From NCBI GenBank assembly GCA_001045525.1, contig LDWW01000011.1:61231-125230 (forward strand): a stretch of 64,000 nt of DNA, in the 5' to 3' direction. The notes beneath the pieces were generated by a model. It saw nothing but the letters and a program-made list of their open reading frames with translations, made no database searches and had not been told where the DNA came from. This stretch comes from Chitinispirillum alkaliphilum. GTDB lineage: Bacteria > Fibrobacterota > Chitinivibrionia > Chitinivibrionales > Chitinispirillaceae. Positions within the stretch are counted from its first letter, which is position 1. Every line of letters begins with the position of its first letter. A program made the translations under genes and the position numbers. Shown in pieces: positions 1-7,410 of this stretch.

Positions 1-615
1 GCAATAGAACTTGGTGCCTCACCAGATAAAATTCTCCATGCCCCAAATTGTGTTGATAGAAAAAGGTTCAAACTTATAGATAAACAATACTGTAGAAAGG
101 TACTTGGGTTACCTTTGAAAGATTTCATAGTATCATTTACTGGTAGTTTCATCGAAAGAAAAGGGCCATTAAGAGTTCTAAAAGCAATCGAAACACTTGA
201 TCCAAGGATCAAGTTGATATTTATAGGTAAAGGCAAACAGGTACCTCGTGGTGATAGGGTTTTGCATGCTGGCTCTGTACCTAATGAAGATGTTCCATTA
301 TGGCTTAACGCATCAGATGTTTTTGTCCTACCTACACTTGCAGAAGGGCATTGTAACGCAATAAATGAAGCTCTTGCTTGTGGTATACCAGTGGTAAGTT
401 CTGATATACCAGATGTGCGCTGGCAAATACCTAAAGAATGTGGCTTCCTGGTCGATCCCAAAAGCATACCTTCTATATCTAATAGTATAAATACTTTATT
501 CAGTGATGCTTCAAAGTTATCTTCTGTTACAACTGCTTGCAATGCGTTCTCCAAAAAGCAACAATCCAATGTACGCGGTAAAATAATACTTGACTGGTTA
601 AACACACTGCTTTAG
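1..615 (+). CDS. Glycosyltransferase family 4, C-terminal part (5' cut by window)
   Basis: The reading frame is open from base 1, so the gene starts upstream of the window; the TTG at 115 is internal. The frame encodes a PNCVD-type loop near residue 20, a VSFTGSF strand and a FVLPTLAEGHCNAINEALACG stretch around residues 110-130, which matches the C-terminal nucleotide-sugar-binding half of GT4/GT-B retaining glycosyltransferases (the EGxxxxxxEAxACG signature contains the donor-binding glutamate). About 204 residues are visible, roughly half a normal enzyme. It lies 57 bp before a Wzy-like polymerase on the same strand, so it probably adds a sugar to a surface polysaccharide repeat unit. Donor and linkage cannot be told. 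Confidence 0.85.
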   Translation, partial: AIELGASPDKILHAPNCVDRKRFKLIDKQYCRKVLGLPLKDFIVSFTGSFIERKGPLRVLKAIETLDPRIKLIFIGKGKQVPRGDRVLHAGSVPNEDVPLWLNASDVFVLPTLAEGHCNAINEALACGIPVVSSDIPDVRWQIPKECGFLVDPKSIPSISNSINTLFSDASKLSSVTTACNAFSKKQQSNVRGKIILDWLNTLL

Positions 616-671
616 ATAACGTTTTGCATTCTTAAGCTGAAGGGACAATGTTTGAATAAAATGGAAAGCAT

Positions 672-1973
672 ATGAAATATGTGAACAAGCTTACCCAAAA
701 GAACTGTTGGTATCTTACTGTTGTATTGTTTCTGTACATTTATGCACCGTTTCTAAATGTATCTGGTATACCTATACATTTACCATACATATACGATTTA
801 GTTTTTGTATTAATTTTTGTTTATATAATCACATACAATACAGTTATAACAAGCTACATTAACTTATTGGGTTTGTACACAGTTGGTTATGTATGGATAT
901 TATTGATTTCTGCAGTAAATGGTGTTTTGGATACCAATATGCAATTGGTATACATTAACGGTTTTTCCACAATCCTATCTTCATACGCTATAGCGCATTT
1001 ATATTTTGAAAAATATAAAGAAGAAGCTGCACAATATATAATCTATGGGGTTTTTGTTTCTGGTGTTGTCCATGCAATAATTATGGCATTAGCTTTTTTT
1101 TCAGATCCATTTAGAACTGTTTTATATAGTTTTGTTGCTCTGAGTGAAACAGGAGCAAGTTTTTATAGAAGAGGTATAAGATCGCCAGGGCTCACTAGCA
1201 GTGGCAGTGACGGGTTATCTGTTTTCCAAGCAAGCACCATGGTTTTTGGCATAGTATATCTTTTTACTACCAACAGGAAAAAAACCGAAATAGGAAGAAT
1301 GTTGATATATGGGACAACTTTTATCGTTCTACTGCTTTCATTATTTTTATCCGCAAGAACTGGATTAGTGGTATTAATATTTGGAATTGTTTTGTTCATC
1401 ATTTACAAAGTATTCATCCCTAAAATTGCAATCCGTAAGAAAACGATACAAAAAGTTTGGCTGTTAACTTGTTTGTGTGCGTTTTTGGTACCTATGTTAA
1501 TTCATTTGATTATGAACTCTCCATACCATCGAATGGCATATCGTGCATTCGAATTATACTATAATTATACTGAAACTGGTGATGTATACACCACCTCAAC
1601 CAATTCCTTAAAAGAGATGTTCTTTTTACCAGAAAATAAAAACCATTTGTTGTTTGGTGATGGCAACTTCGGACGTGATTCAAACTTACCTTATATAAGA
1701 TCTGATGTTGGATATGTGAGGTCAATTTATGGTGCAGGAATTATTGGAACCGTTTTTATGTATATGTGGATTTTGTATATTATGATTATGGCTTTGAAAT
1801 ATTGGCAAACAAGCCCAAGGCTAGCATTTCTTTTGGTTTTTTTAGTCTTAACTATACTCCTTTTTAATATAAAAGTATTCCATTTTGCTGCTAAGAGGGA
1901 AACATTTAAAGTTTTATTTATATTATTTACAGTTCTTTTGTTACAGACAAAATTTAGGTTTAGGGGTAATTAA
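672..1973 (+). CDS. O-antigen/exopolysaccharide polymerase-like membrane protein (Wzy/ligase type)
   Basis: A 433-residue integral membrane protein with about ten to eleven hydrophobic segments and a longer periplasmic-looking loop (residues about 275-350) before the last helices. The segment LSARTGLVVLIFG near residue 225 resembles the SGSRTG motif common to Wzy and WaaL-type proteins. In this context it should polymerise or ligate lipid-linked repeat units in the periplasm. Sequences in this family diverge strongly, so polymerase versus ligase cannot be decided. The gene is very A+T-rich and uses many TTT/ATA codons, unlike genes after 7 kb, which suggests the locus was acquired horizontally. 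It ends 9 bp before the left end of an IS30 element. Confidence 0.75.
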   Translation: MKYVNKLTQKNCWYLTVVLFLYIYAPFLNVSGIPIHLPYIYDLVFVLIFVYIITYNTVITSYINLLGLYTVGYVWILLISAVNGVLDTNMQLVYINGFSTILSSYAIAHLYFEKYKEEAAQYIIYGVFVSGVVHAIIMALAFFSDPFRTVLYSFVALSETGASFYRRGIRSPGLTSSGSDGLSVFQASTMVFGIVYLFTTNRKKTEIGRMLIYGTTFIVLLLSLFLSARTGLVVLIFGIVLFIIYKVFIPKIAIRKKTIQKVWLLTCLCAFLVPMLIHLIMNSPYHRMAYRAFELYYNYTETGDVYTTSTNSLKEMFFLPENKNHLLFGDGNFGRDSNLPYIRSDVGYVRSIYGAGIIGTVFMYMWILYIMIMALKYWQTSPRLAFLLVFLVLTILLFNIKVFHFAAKRETFKVLFILFTVLLLQTKFRFRGN

Positions 1974-2079
1974 GTAAGCTGAATTCAAGTAGCAAGTGCA
2001 ACAGTTAGTGTGACAAAAGACAGGGCCAAATATGATATTGGTTCTGACAATTTAACAAACCACTAACTGGAGTAGCTTG

Positions 2080-3117
2080 ATGAACCTTTACCGGCATTTG
2101 GCCCTTGAAGAAAGATATATGATTTACACACTTAGAAAACAGGGGTACAGTATTCAGAAAATAAGCCGCTGTCTCAAAAGAAGTGTTTCAACGGTCTCCC
2201 GTGAGATATGCCGTAACCAAGGCCACAGAGGGTACAGGCATAAACAGGCACAAAGAAAGGCTCAACACCGATTGAGAAATTCTCACAAAGCCACTACTAT
2301 TTCACAGGATACCATAGCGCTGGTTAAATCATATATCAAGCTGGACTGGAGCCCTGAGCAGGTATCCAATTATTTAAAGCTGGAATTCGGAGTCTCCATT
2401 AGCACAGAAAGAATCTATCAGATTATCTGGGATGATAAGCAGAACAATGGTGATCTGTACTGCCATTTGAGACAATTCAGGCGCAAGAGGAGGAAACGCT
2501 ATGGTTCAGGGTATAACTATCGCGGAACCCTCAAAAACCGTATCAGTATTGATGACAGGCCAGAGATTGTAGACACCAAAGAGCGTATTGGTGACTGGGA
2601 AATCGACACAATCATAGGCAAACAGCATAAAGGTGCGGTAGTAAGTATCGTTGAGCGCAAGTCAAAATTTACATTGTTAGCTAAAGTTGAAAAACGTGAT
2701 GCGTCTTTGGTAGGTACCGGCACAGTAAATCTGCTTAAGCCATATGAAGATTATGTTTTCACCATAACAGGGGATAACGGAAAAGAAATGGCCTGTCATG
2801 AAGACATTTCTAAATCTCTTGGTACTACCTTTTATTTTGCTCATCCGTACAGCTCCTGGGAACGGGGACTTAACGAGAACACCAATGGACTTGTCAGGCA
2901 GTATATACCCAAAGGAAGTGATCTGTCAAACATTACAGAGTTGGAGATGAACTTTGTCATGAACAGACTGAACACTCGTCCAAGAAAGTGTCTGGGGTAT
3001 AGAACCCCCAAAGATGTATTTTTTGCTGGAATAGGTTTTTCCTCTCCCCCGGGGGAGAGGAAAACGATGAGAAAAGATTTTGTAAATAATAATTGCGCTG
3101 TTGCACTTACGAATTGA
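2080..3117 (+). CDS. IS30-family transposase
   Basis: About 345 residues. The N-terminus has the IS30 helix-turn-helix (LALEERYMIYTLRKQGYS, then VSTVSREICRN), followed by a DDE catalytic domain: D in GDWEIDTIIG, D in TGDNGKE, and the E of the NENTNGLVRQYIPKG block. The C-terminal LNTRPRKCLGYRTPKDVFF block is standard. The ATG at 2080 is preferred over a TTG at 2077 because it follows GGAG at a usable distance. Between DVFF and the terminal VALTN there is an extra stretch encoded by a perfect 28-bp palindrome and following bases, unlike typical family members. It overlaps the convergent glycosyltransferase by 11 bp. All catalytic residues look intact, so it may be active. Confidence 0.93.
   Translation: MNLYRHLALEERYMIYTLRKQGYSIQKISRCLKRSVSTVSREICRNQGHRGYRHKQAQRKAQHRLRNSHKATTISQDTIALVKSYIKLDWSPEQVSNYLKLEFGVSISTERIYQIIWDDKQNNGDLYCHLRQFRRKRRKRYGSGYNYRGTLKNRISIDDRPEIVDTKERIGDWEIDTIIGKQHKGAVVSIVERKSKFTLLAKVEKRDASLVGTGTVNLLKPYEDYVFTITGDNGKEMACHEDISKSLGTTFYFAHPYSSWERGLNENTNGLVRQYIPKGSDLSNITELEMNFVMNRLNTRPRKCLGYRTPKDVFFAGIGFSSPPGERKTMRKDFVNNNCAVALTN
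3037..3064. repeat. Perfect 28-bp palindrome inside the transposase 3' end
   Basis: Two 14-base arms (3037-3050 and 3051-3064) are exact reverse complements with no spacer, centred on CCCCCGGGGG. It lies in frame in the transposase gene and encodes an SSPPGERK segment absent from the usual IS30 C-terminus. In RNA it would form a strong hairpin with a T-rich 5' arm. Confidence 0.8.
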
Positions 3118-4165
3118 ATCTAAATAACTTTAATGAATCTAGGAACGCACAAAAATGTTTTTCTGCCATTTTTTCTATGGTATAGTCCTTTGATGCAGCA
3201 TCATATAGCTTTTCTGCTGCTTTTTTCAAATTGTCTCCCCCACATTCAATTTCTTCAATGAGCCATAAGATATCTTCATCAGAATTAAAGTCTATAAAAA
3301 ACTGTTCTGATTCTTTTGCTAATATGTATTCTGGCCCATGGTTAATATTTTTTTCAATTACGATCGGTTTTCCAAATTTAGCAGCATTTGCCACAAGCAA
3401 ACCAAGAATCCCTGGGCTAATAACAGCATGACACCATGTAAAGTGTTGCTCTAAATCTTTTCCTACAGTTCTACCAAAACATTGGACATTCGTAGGTATT
3501 GGATTTTTTATGCTTTTTATGTATTGTTCCATTTCAGGGCCAACCAATCGGAATTCTACAAGAGGGTACTTTATTGCCATCTCAACAATACGATCTAACC
3601 TTTTTCTTTTCTGAGTTCTACCAACGTAAAGTAACCTTGGGTGTTTGCCGGTTGGCCAGCTGGTCCTTTTCAGTTCGGATGATAAAATCTGAGTATTATT
3701 AAAGCTAACGATTTTTGTGTTTGGAATTTTGCCGCTCAATCTTGCAACTACAGCCCGTGTGTATACCAGCGTAACATCAGTTTTACTTAAGAAATACATA
3801 CGCACGGAATCAAGTATGAATGAGAGCTTGTGTTTTCCGAAAATTTGCCCTCGCCATATCCAATTTGAAGATTTTCTGAATTTAAAAAAAAGAAAAAGCC
3901 GCCAAAGGTGCCTCAGATTCAAATCAGAACATATAATATCAAAACCTTCCAGAAAAGATTTTTTGGGAAGTCTGCACCACCGAAATGGGCCAAATACAAT
4001 TGGAGTACTTTCTATGTAGTTATAATTGCAGCGTTCTGTTGGAGCAATCAAACTATCAAATTCGCATGGTTGGGCTAAAACAGTTAATTCGCACTTCTCT
4101 CCCAATTCGCGAAAAAAGTCTTCTCTGTAATCTGGAGCATGGTCAATAATCAAAAGGGTTCTCAT
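3107..4165 (-). CDS. Glycosyltransferase (GT-B, family 4/1-like)
   Basis: About 352 residues with a GT-B layout: an N-terminal half opening MRTLLIIDHAPDYREDFF and a C-terminal Rossmann half with LLYVGRTQKRKRLDRIVEMA (residues about 205-225) and CHAVISPGILGLLVANAAKFGKP, the region that holds the donor sugar in the family. The ATG at 4165 is chosen because it overlaps the stop codon of the upstream kinase-like gene as ATGA, so the two are translationally coupled. The last codons and the TAA stop fall inside the right inverted repeat of the IS30 element, so the natural C-terminus may have been slightly changed. The acceptor and sugar are unknown; it is part of the surface glycan locus. Confidence 0.8.
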   Translation of the reverse strand: MRTLLIIDHAPDYREDFFRELGEKCELTVLAQPCEFDSLIAPTERCNYNYIESTPIVFGPFRWCRLPKKSFLEGFDIICSDLNLRHLWRLFLFFKFRKSSNWIWRGQIFGKHKLSFILDSVRMYFLSKTDVTLVYTRAVVARLSGKIPNTKIVSFNNTQILSSELKRTSWPTGKHPRLLYVGRTQKRKRLDRIVEMAIKYPLVEFRLVGPEMEQYIKSIKNPIPTNVQCFGRTVGKDLEQHFTWCHAVISPGILGLLVANAAKFGKPIVIEKNINHGPEYILAKESEQFFIDFNSDEDILWLIEEIECGGDNLKKAAEKLYDAASKDYTIEKMAEKHFCAFLDSLKLFRFNS

Positions 4166-4905
4166 AAGGCAATCTTCTTTGTTGTTGTGCATATATACGT
4201 CATCCACAAAACAATACTAAAAGGTATTGTTTCCATAAACATAAAAAACACCTTTACTACGTTATTCTTTTTCGAACAAAACACTTTAGTTTTGTTGTTA
4301 TACATACGTTTCATGATTTCCATAACTCCATTGGCAACAGAAAAAAAATCAACACTGAAATGTGTTTTATACTCTTTTATGTAACATCTAATACAAGCAA
4401 AAGTGCTCTTTGGATTGTTTAACAGTGCAGATCTCCAGATAGAAAATGCTCCAGTTACAAATGATATTCCAGGGTTTTCATATAATGTCATCCAATATCC
4501 TGGATCAACGGAAACAACCTCATAATTATTCATCATAACATTTGAACAATTATAATCCCTAAATGCGGGAACCTGTCTTTTACTGGTCTTACATTTTGAA
4601 TGCATCAGACCAAGCCATGTACCCATGAACTTAAAAACATCAGGCTTTTTGTGCTTCATGTAAATTTCCTGAATATTGTTTCCTTCAAAAAACTCCATAA
4701 TGAGTGTATCTGTTTCTGGGTCATATCCATGTACAAATATTGGCCTATATAACTTCTCATTGTATTTAGTATGTTCGAAGGATTGATCTATCTGTTTTAA
4801 AACGAAAAAATCTCTTTCAGCATTGCCCTTTCGGAAATACTTTTTATGCACCTTTTCACTTGTTATTGTCAGTGTAGCTTTATTGGTTTTGATTGTAGAT
4901 CCCAT
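4162..4905 (-). CDS. Lipopolysaccharide-kinase-like / protein-kinase-fold protein
   Basis: A 247-residue protein. Residues about 70-140 resemble the small kinase fold of Kdo/heptose kinases and aminoglycoside phosphotransferases: LIMEFFEGNNIQEI (hinge), WLGLMHSK, then FRDYNCSNVMMN (catalytic loop, HxDxxxxN replaced by RDYNCSN) and VVSVDPGYW (DFG-equivalent aspartate). The N-terminal nucleotide-binding part is short. The C-terminal about 30 residues are hydrophobic and could hold the protein at the membrane. It is placed between two glycosyltransferases, 2 bp after one stop and overlapping the start of the next, so it probably phosphorylates a sugar of the surface glycan or lipid carrier. The histidine of the catalytic loop is replaced, so activity is uncertain. 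Confidence 0.55.
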   Translation of the reverse strand: MGSTIKTNKATLTITSEKVHKKYFRKGNAERDFFVLKQIDQSFEHTKYNEKLYRPIFVHGYDPETDTLIMEFFEGNNIQEIYMKHKKPDVFKFMGTWLGLMHSKCKTSKRQVPAFRDYNCSNVMMNNYEVVSVDPGYWMTLYENPGISFVTGAFSIWRSALLNNPKSTFACIRCYIKEYKTHFSVDFFSVANGVMEIMKRMYNNKTKVFCSKKNNVVKVFFMFMETIPFSIVLWMTYICTTTKKIAL

Positions 4906-4907
4906 AA

Positions 4908-6143
4908 TTAATTACTTTTTTTATTACAGTTGTTTGTATTTACCCTAATTATTTTAAGCATTTCATTGGCTAACATAATACGATCAAAATACAGCGTAAC
5001 ATATTCTTTCCCATTGAATTTATGTGTGTTTCTGGAAACGATCGATTCTATGCAGCTGACAAGAGAACCTTCATCATCCGGCTCCATCACCACCCCCGCA
5101 TTGCCTCTCAAAACAATATCCTGCGCCTCCCCCTTTACTCCCATAATGATCGGCACATTCATAGCCATCAATTCAAATATTTTGGAAGGTATTACTGTTC
5201 CAAAAAGTTCTGTACCTCTAAGGTGCACAAGAGAGGCATCACTTGCGGCAATCACAGAGGGCATATCTTCCTTCGGCAGTCTGCCAGTAAAGATAATGTT
5301 GTCCAGGTTTTGCTTTTGAGCAGAGGACTGTAATCTGCTGCGCTCAGCACCGTCACCTACAATCCAGAATTGTACGCTGTTATCATTTTTGCTTTTCAAA
5401 ACAGAAGCGGCTTTGAGTACAACCTCAAGACCATGTGCCATTCCAACAGTACCAATATAGCTGCACACGAATTTGTCGGGTGCATTGTACCTGTTTCTTA
5501 TTTTATCACCGGATATATTTTCATTATTGAATTTCTTCAAATCAACACCATTAATGATTACAGATATTTTGTCTGAATCTATATCCTTCTCCATTATCTT
5601 CTTTTTGTATCCTTCACCTACCGCAACAATATGGTCTGCGGCTTTATACATTTTCTTTTCGAGGATTTCAAGGAAACGTATTATTTTGGATTTGCGCATA
5701 GCACCAACAGTAACAATGGATTCTGGCCATATATCCCTGATTTCAAGTATGAACGGCCATTTTCGCAGATATTTAAGCAGAACCCCAGCCCAGCCGCAAA
5801 AAAACTGTGGAGAAGTAGCTATGACTACATCCACATTACGCATTGTTATGCTGTGAAAAAGTGCACCGAACATATAACTCAGATAATTGAATATCCTTTT
5901 AAGAAACCCCTTATTCGGAGCGAGGTAGGTTCGGACTCTGATAACCTTTATCCCATCAATGGTTTCAACAGTATGTTTGTTTTTGTACCCATCATATACA
6001 ACCCCATCAGGACAGTTCGGGGCGCAGGTTACCACCGTTACATTGTTTCCCAGTTCGACCCATCTTTTGCAGTGTTCATAGGTGCGGGTAGCCGGGGCAT
6101 TTACTTCCGGGGGGAAATAATGAGAGAGAAAGAGAATGTTCAT
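4908..6143 (-). CDS. Glycosyltransferase family 4 (WbuB-like)
   Basis: A 411-residue GT4 enzyme. The N-terminus NILFLSHYFPPEVNAPATR with WVELGNNVTVVT is the typical start of WbuB/CapM-type glycosyltransferases; the C-terminal half has IGTVGMAHGLEVVLKAA, FWIVGDGAERSRL and the ASDASLVHLRGTELFGTVIPSKIFE segment, where the conserved E of the donor site sits. A hydrophobic patch around residues 85-100 fits membrane association. WbuB-type enzymes often act on undecaprenyl-linked intermediates with N-acetylated sugars; the adjacent WecB epimerase upstream in the operon would supply UDP-ManNAc, so a ManNAc-derived sugar is a reasonable but unproven substrate. Confidence 0.85.
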   Translation of the reverse strand: MNILFLSHYFPPEVNAPATRTYEHCKRWVELGNNVTVVTCAPNCPDGVVYDGYKNKHTVETIDGIKVIRVRTYLAPNKGFLKRIFNYLSYMFGALFHSITMRNVDVVIATSPQFFCGWAGVLLKYLRKWPFILEIRDIWPESIVTVGAMRKSKIIRFLEILEKKMYKAADHIVAVGEGYKKKIMEKDIDSDKISVIINGVDLKKFNNENISGDKIRNRYNAPDKFVCSYIGTVGMAHGLEVVLKAASVLKSKNDNSVQFWIVGDGAERSRLQSSAQKQNLDNIIFTGRLPKEDMPSVIAASDASLVHLRGTELFGTVIPSKIFELMAMNVPIIMGVKGEAQDIVLRGNAGVVMEPDDEGSLVSCIESIVSRNTHKFNGKEYVTLYFDRIMLANEMLKIIRVNTNNCNKKSN

Positions 6144-6171
6144 ATATTAATAAACCGATTCGGGGAAAAAT

Positions 6172-7380
6172 TTATACTACAGCAGTTTCCTTTTCAACTC
6201 TTCGCTCTACCAAACATCTTACAATTCGTTCAGCAGTTTTACCATCCCATAGTTCAGGTCTTTGCGGTGTGCGTTTTTGGGCAAGAGTTCTGAAAAACTC
6301 GCTGCGGATATTATCAATGGCGTTCCCTACCAGAACACTTGCACCTCCGTGTTCCCGAAGAGTAACAGGCCGTTCGGTGTTCCACCTTAGTGTCAGGCAA
6401 GGTGTCCCCAAAACACAGCACTCCTCCTGGAGTCCACCACTATCGGTCAGCATAATGGCCGCCTGCATATTAAGCCGAAGCATCTGAAGGTATCCCAAAG
6501 GTTCAACAACCAAGAGTCGCTCATTGTTGAGGATATCATTGAATAACCCGGCATTCTCAAGATTTTTTCTTGTTCTGGGATGGATAGCCCAAATAAGTGG
6601 TAACTTCTTTGAAGCTTCTTCCATCAGAAAGGTGACTATAGCTTTAAGCACCATCGGGTCATCTACATTTGATGGTCTGTGAATAGTAAGAAGACCATAG
6701 GCCGAATTGGAATTCAGACCAGGCATCAGTTGCTGTCCTGGCAGAAGATTATCTGTGACAATCTGGTTAAAATTCAACTTTTCTGCTTTTGCCCTGTTAT
6801 GTTCAAGCGTATCGATCATTATATTTCCGACAAATTCAATTTTTTCTTCAGCTACACCTTCAGCCTGAAGATTTTGGTTAGAGATTTTGTCAGGAGTGAG
6901 AAGCAAATCCGCAAGCCGGTCGGTTACAAGACGGTTTATCTCTTCGGGCATGGCCATATCGCCAGAGCGCAAACCAGCTTCAATGTGTGCTAATTTTATG
7001 CACTCTTTTTTTGCTGTTACAGAGCAGGCACAGGTAGCGTTGACATCACCAACAACAATAACCCAGTCAGGTTGTAACTTCCGGACCACTTTTTCAAAAG
7101 CGATCATGGTTTTCCCAACCTGTTCAGCATGTGAACCTGACCCTATGCCCAGGTTTATTTCAGGTTGGCCTATTCCCAGATCTCTGAAGAAATTGTCCGA
7201 CATCTTGTTATCGTAATGCTGACCAGTGTGAACTACGGTATGGTCGATGCGGCTAACTTCTGTGTTACCGTTTGTTTGGTTATACCTGTTTACCGCTCGC
7301 ACCAGAGGTGCAATTTTCATAAAATTAGGGCGTGCGCCCACTACAGATAATAGTTTCAGTACCGAATTTGTTTCATTCAT
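6172..7380 (-). CDS. wecB: UDP-N-acetylglucosamine 2-epimerase (non-hydrolysing)
   Basis: 402 residues. It converts UDP-GlcNAc to UDP-ManNAc in the cytoplasm for surface polysaccharide synthesis. Family signatures are all present: VVGARPNFMKIAPL at the N-terminus, HTGQHYD, VVGDVNAT with the catalytic aspartate, HIEAGLRS, TDRLADLLLTP, LTIHRPSNVD and TDSGGLQEE with the conserved glutamates, then RWNTERPVT. Length is slightly above the usual 370-385 because of an N-terminal extension and an insertion around residues 215-230. It lies 30 bp downstream of the heparinase-fold gene and 28 bp upstream of the GT4 gene, consistent with one minus-strand operon. Confidence 0.95.
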   Translation of the reverse strand: MNETNSVLKLLSVVGARPNFMKIAPLVRAVNRYNQTNGNTEVSRIDHTVVHTGQHYDNKMSDNFFRDLGIGQPEINLGIGSGSHAEQVGKTMIAFEKVVRKLQPDWVIVVGDVNATCACSVTAKKECIKLAHIEAGLRSGDMAMPEEINRLVTDRLADLLLTPDKISNQNLQAEGVAEEKIEFVGNIMIDTLEHNRAKAEKLNFNQIVTDNLLPGQQLMPGLNSNSAYGLLTIHRPSNVDDPMVLKAIVTFLMEEASKKLPLIWAIHPRTRKNLENAGLFNDILNNERLLVVEPLGYLQMLRLNMQAAIMLTDSGGLQEECCVLGTPCLTLRWNTERPVTLREHGGASVLVGNAIDNIRSEFFRTLAQKRTPQRPELWDGKTAERIVRCLVERRVEKETAVV

Positions 7381-7410
7381 CTACGATAGTATGCTCCACT
7401 AAATAATATT

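Larger units (their letters stand above)
1983..3119 (+). mobile_element. IS30-family insertion sequence, apparently complete
   Basis: The element is bounded by imperfect inverted repeats: 1983-2004 and the reverse complement of 3098-3119 share ATTCA and an 11-base AAGTGCAACAG core, with a few mismatches between. It holds one transposase gene that fills most of its length of about 1.1 kb, normal for IS30. Exact ends are uncertain by a few bases; the flanks show no unambiguous target duplication (GAAT occurs near both ends). It sits between two convergent genes of the polysaccharide cluster and its right end overlaps the 3' end of the minus-strand glycosyltransferase. Confidence 0.8.

Noticed and set aside
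5631..6293. 220-codon plus-strand frame antisense to glycosyltransferase and wecB
   Set aside because: It spans two well-supported genes on the other strand and has no family pattern.
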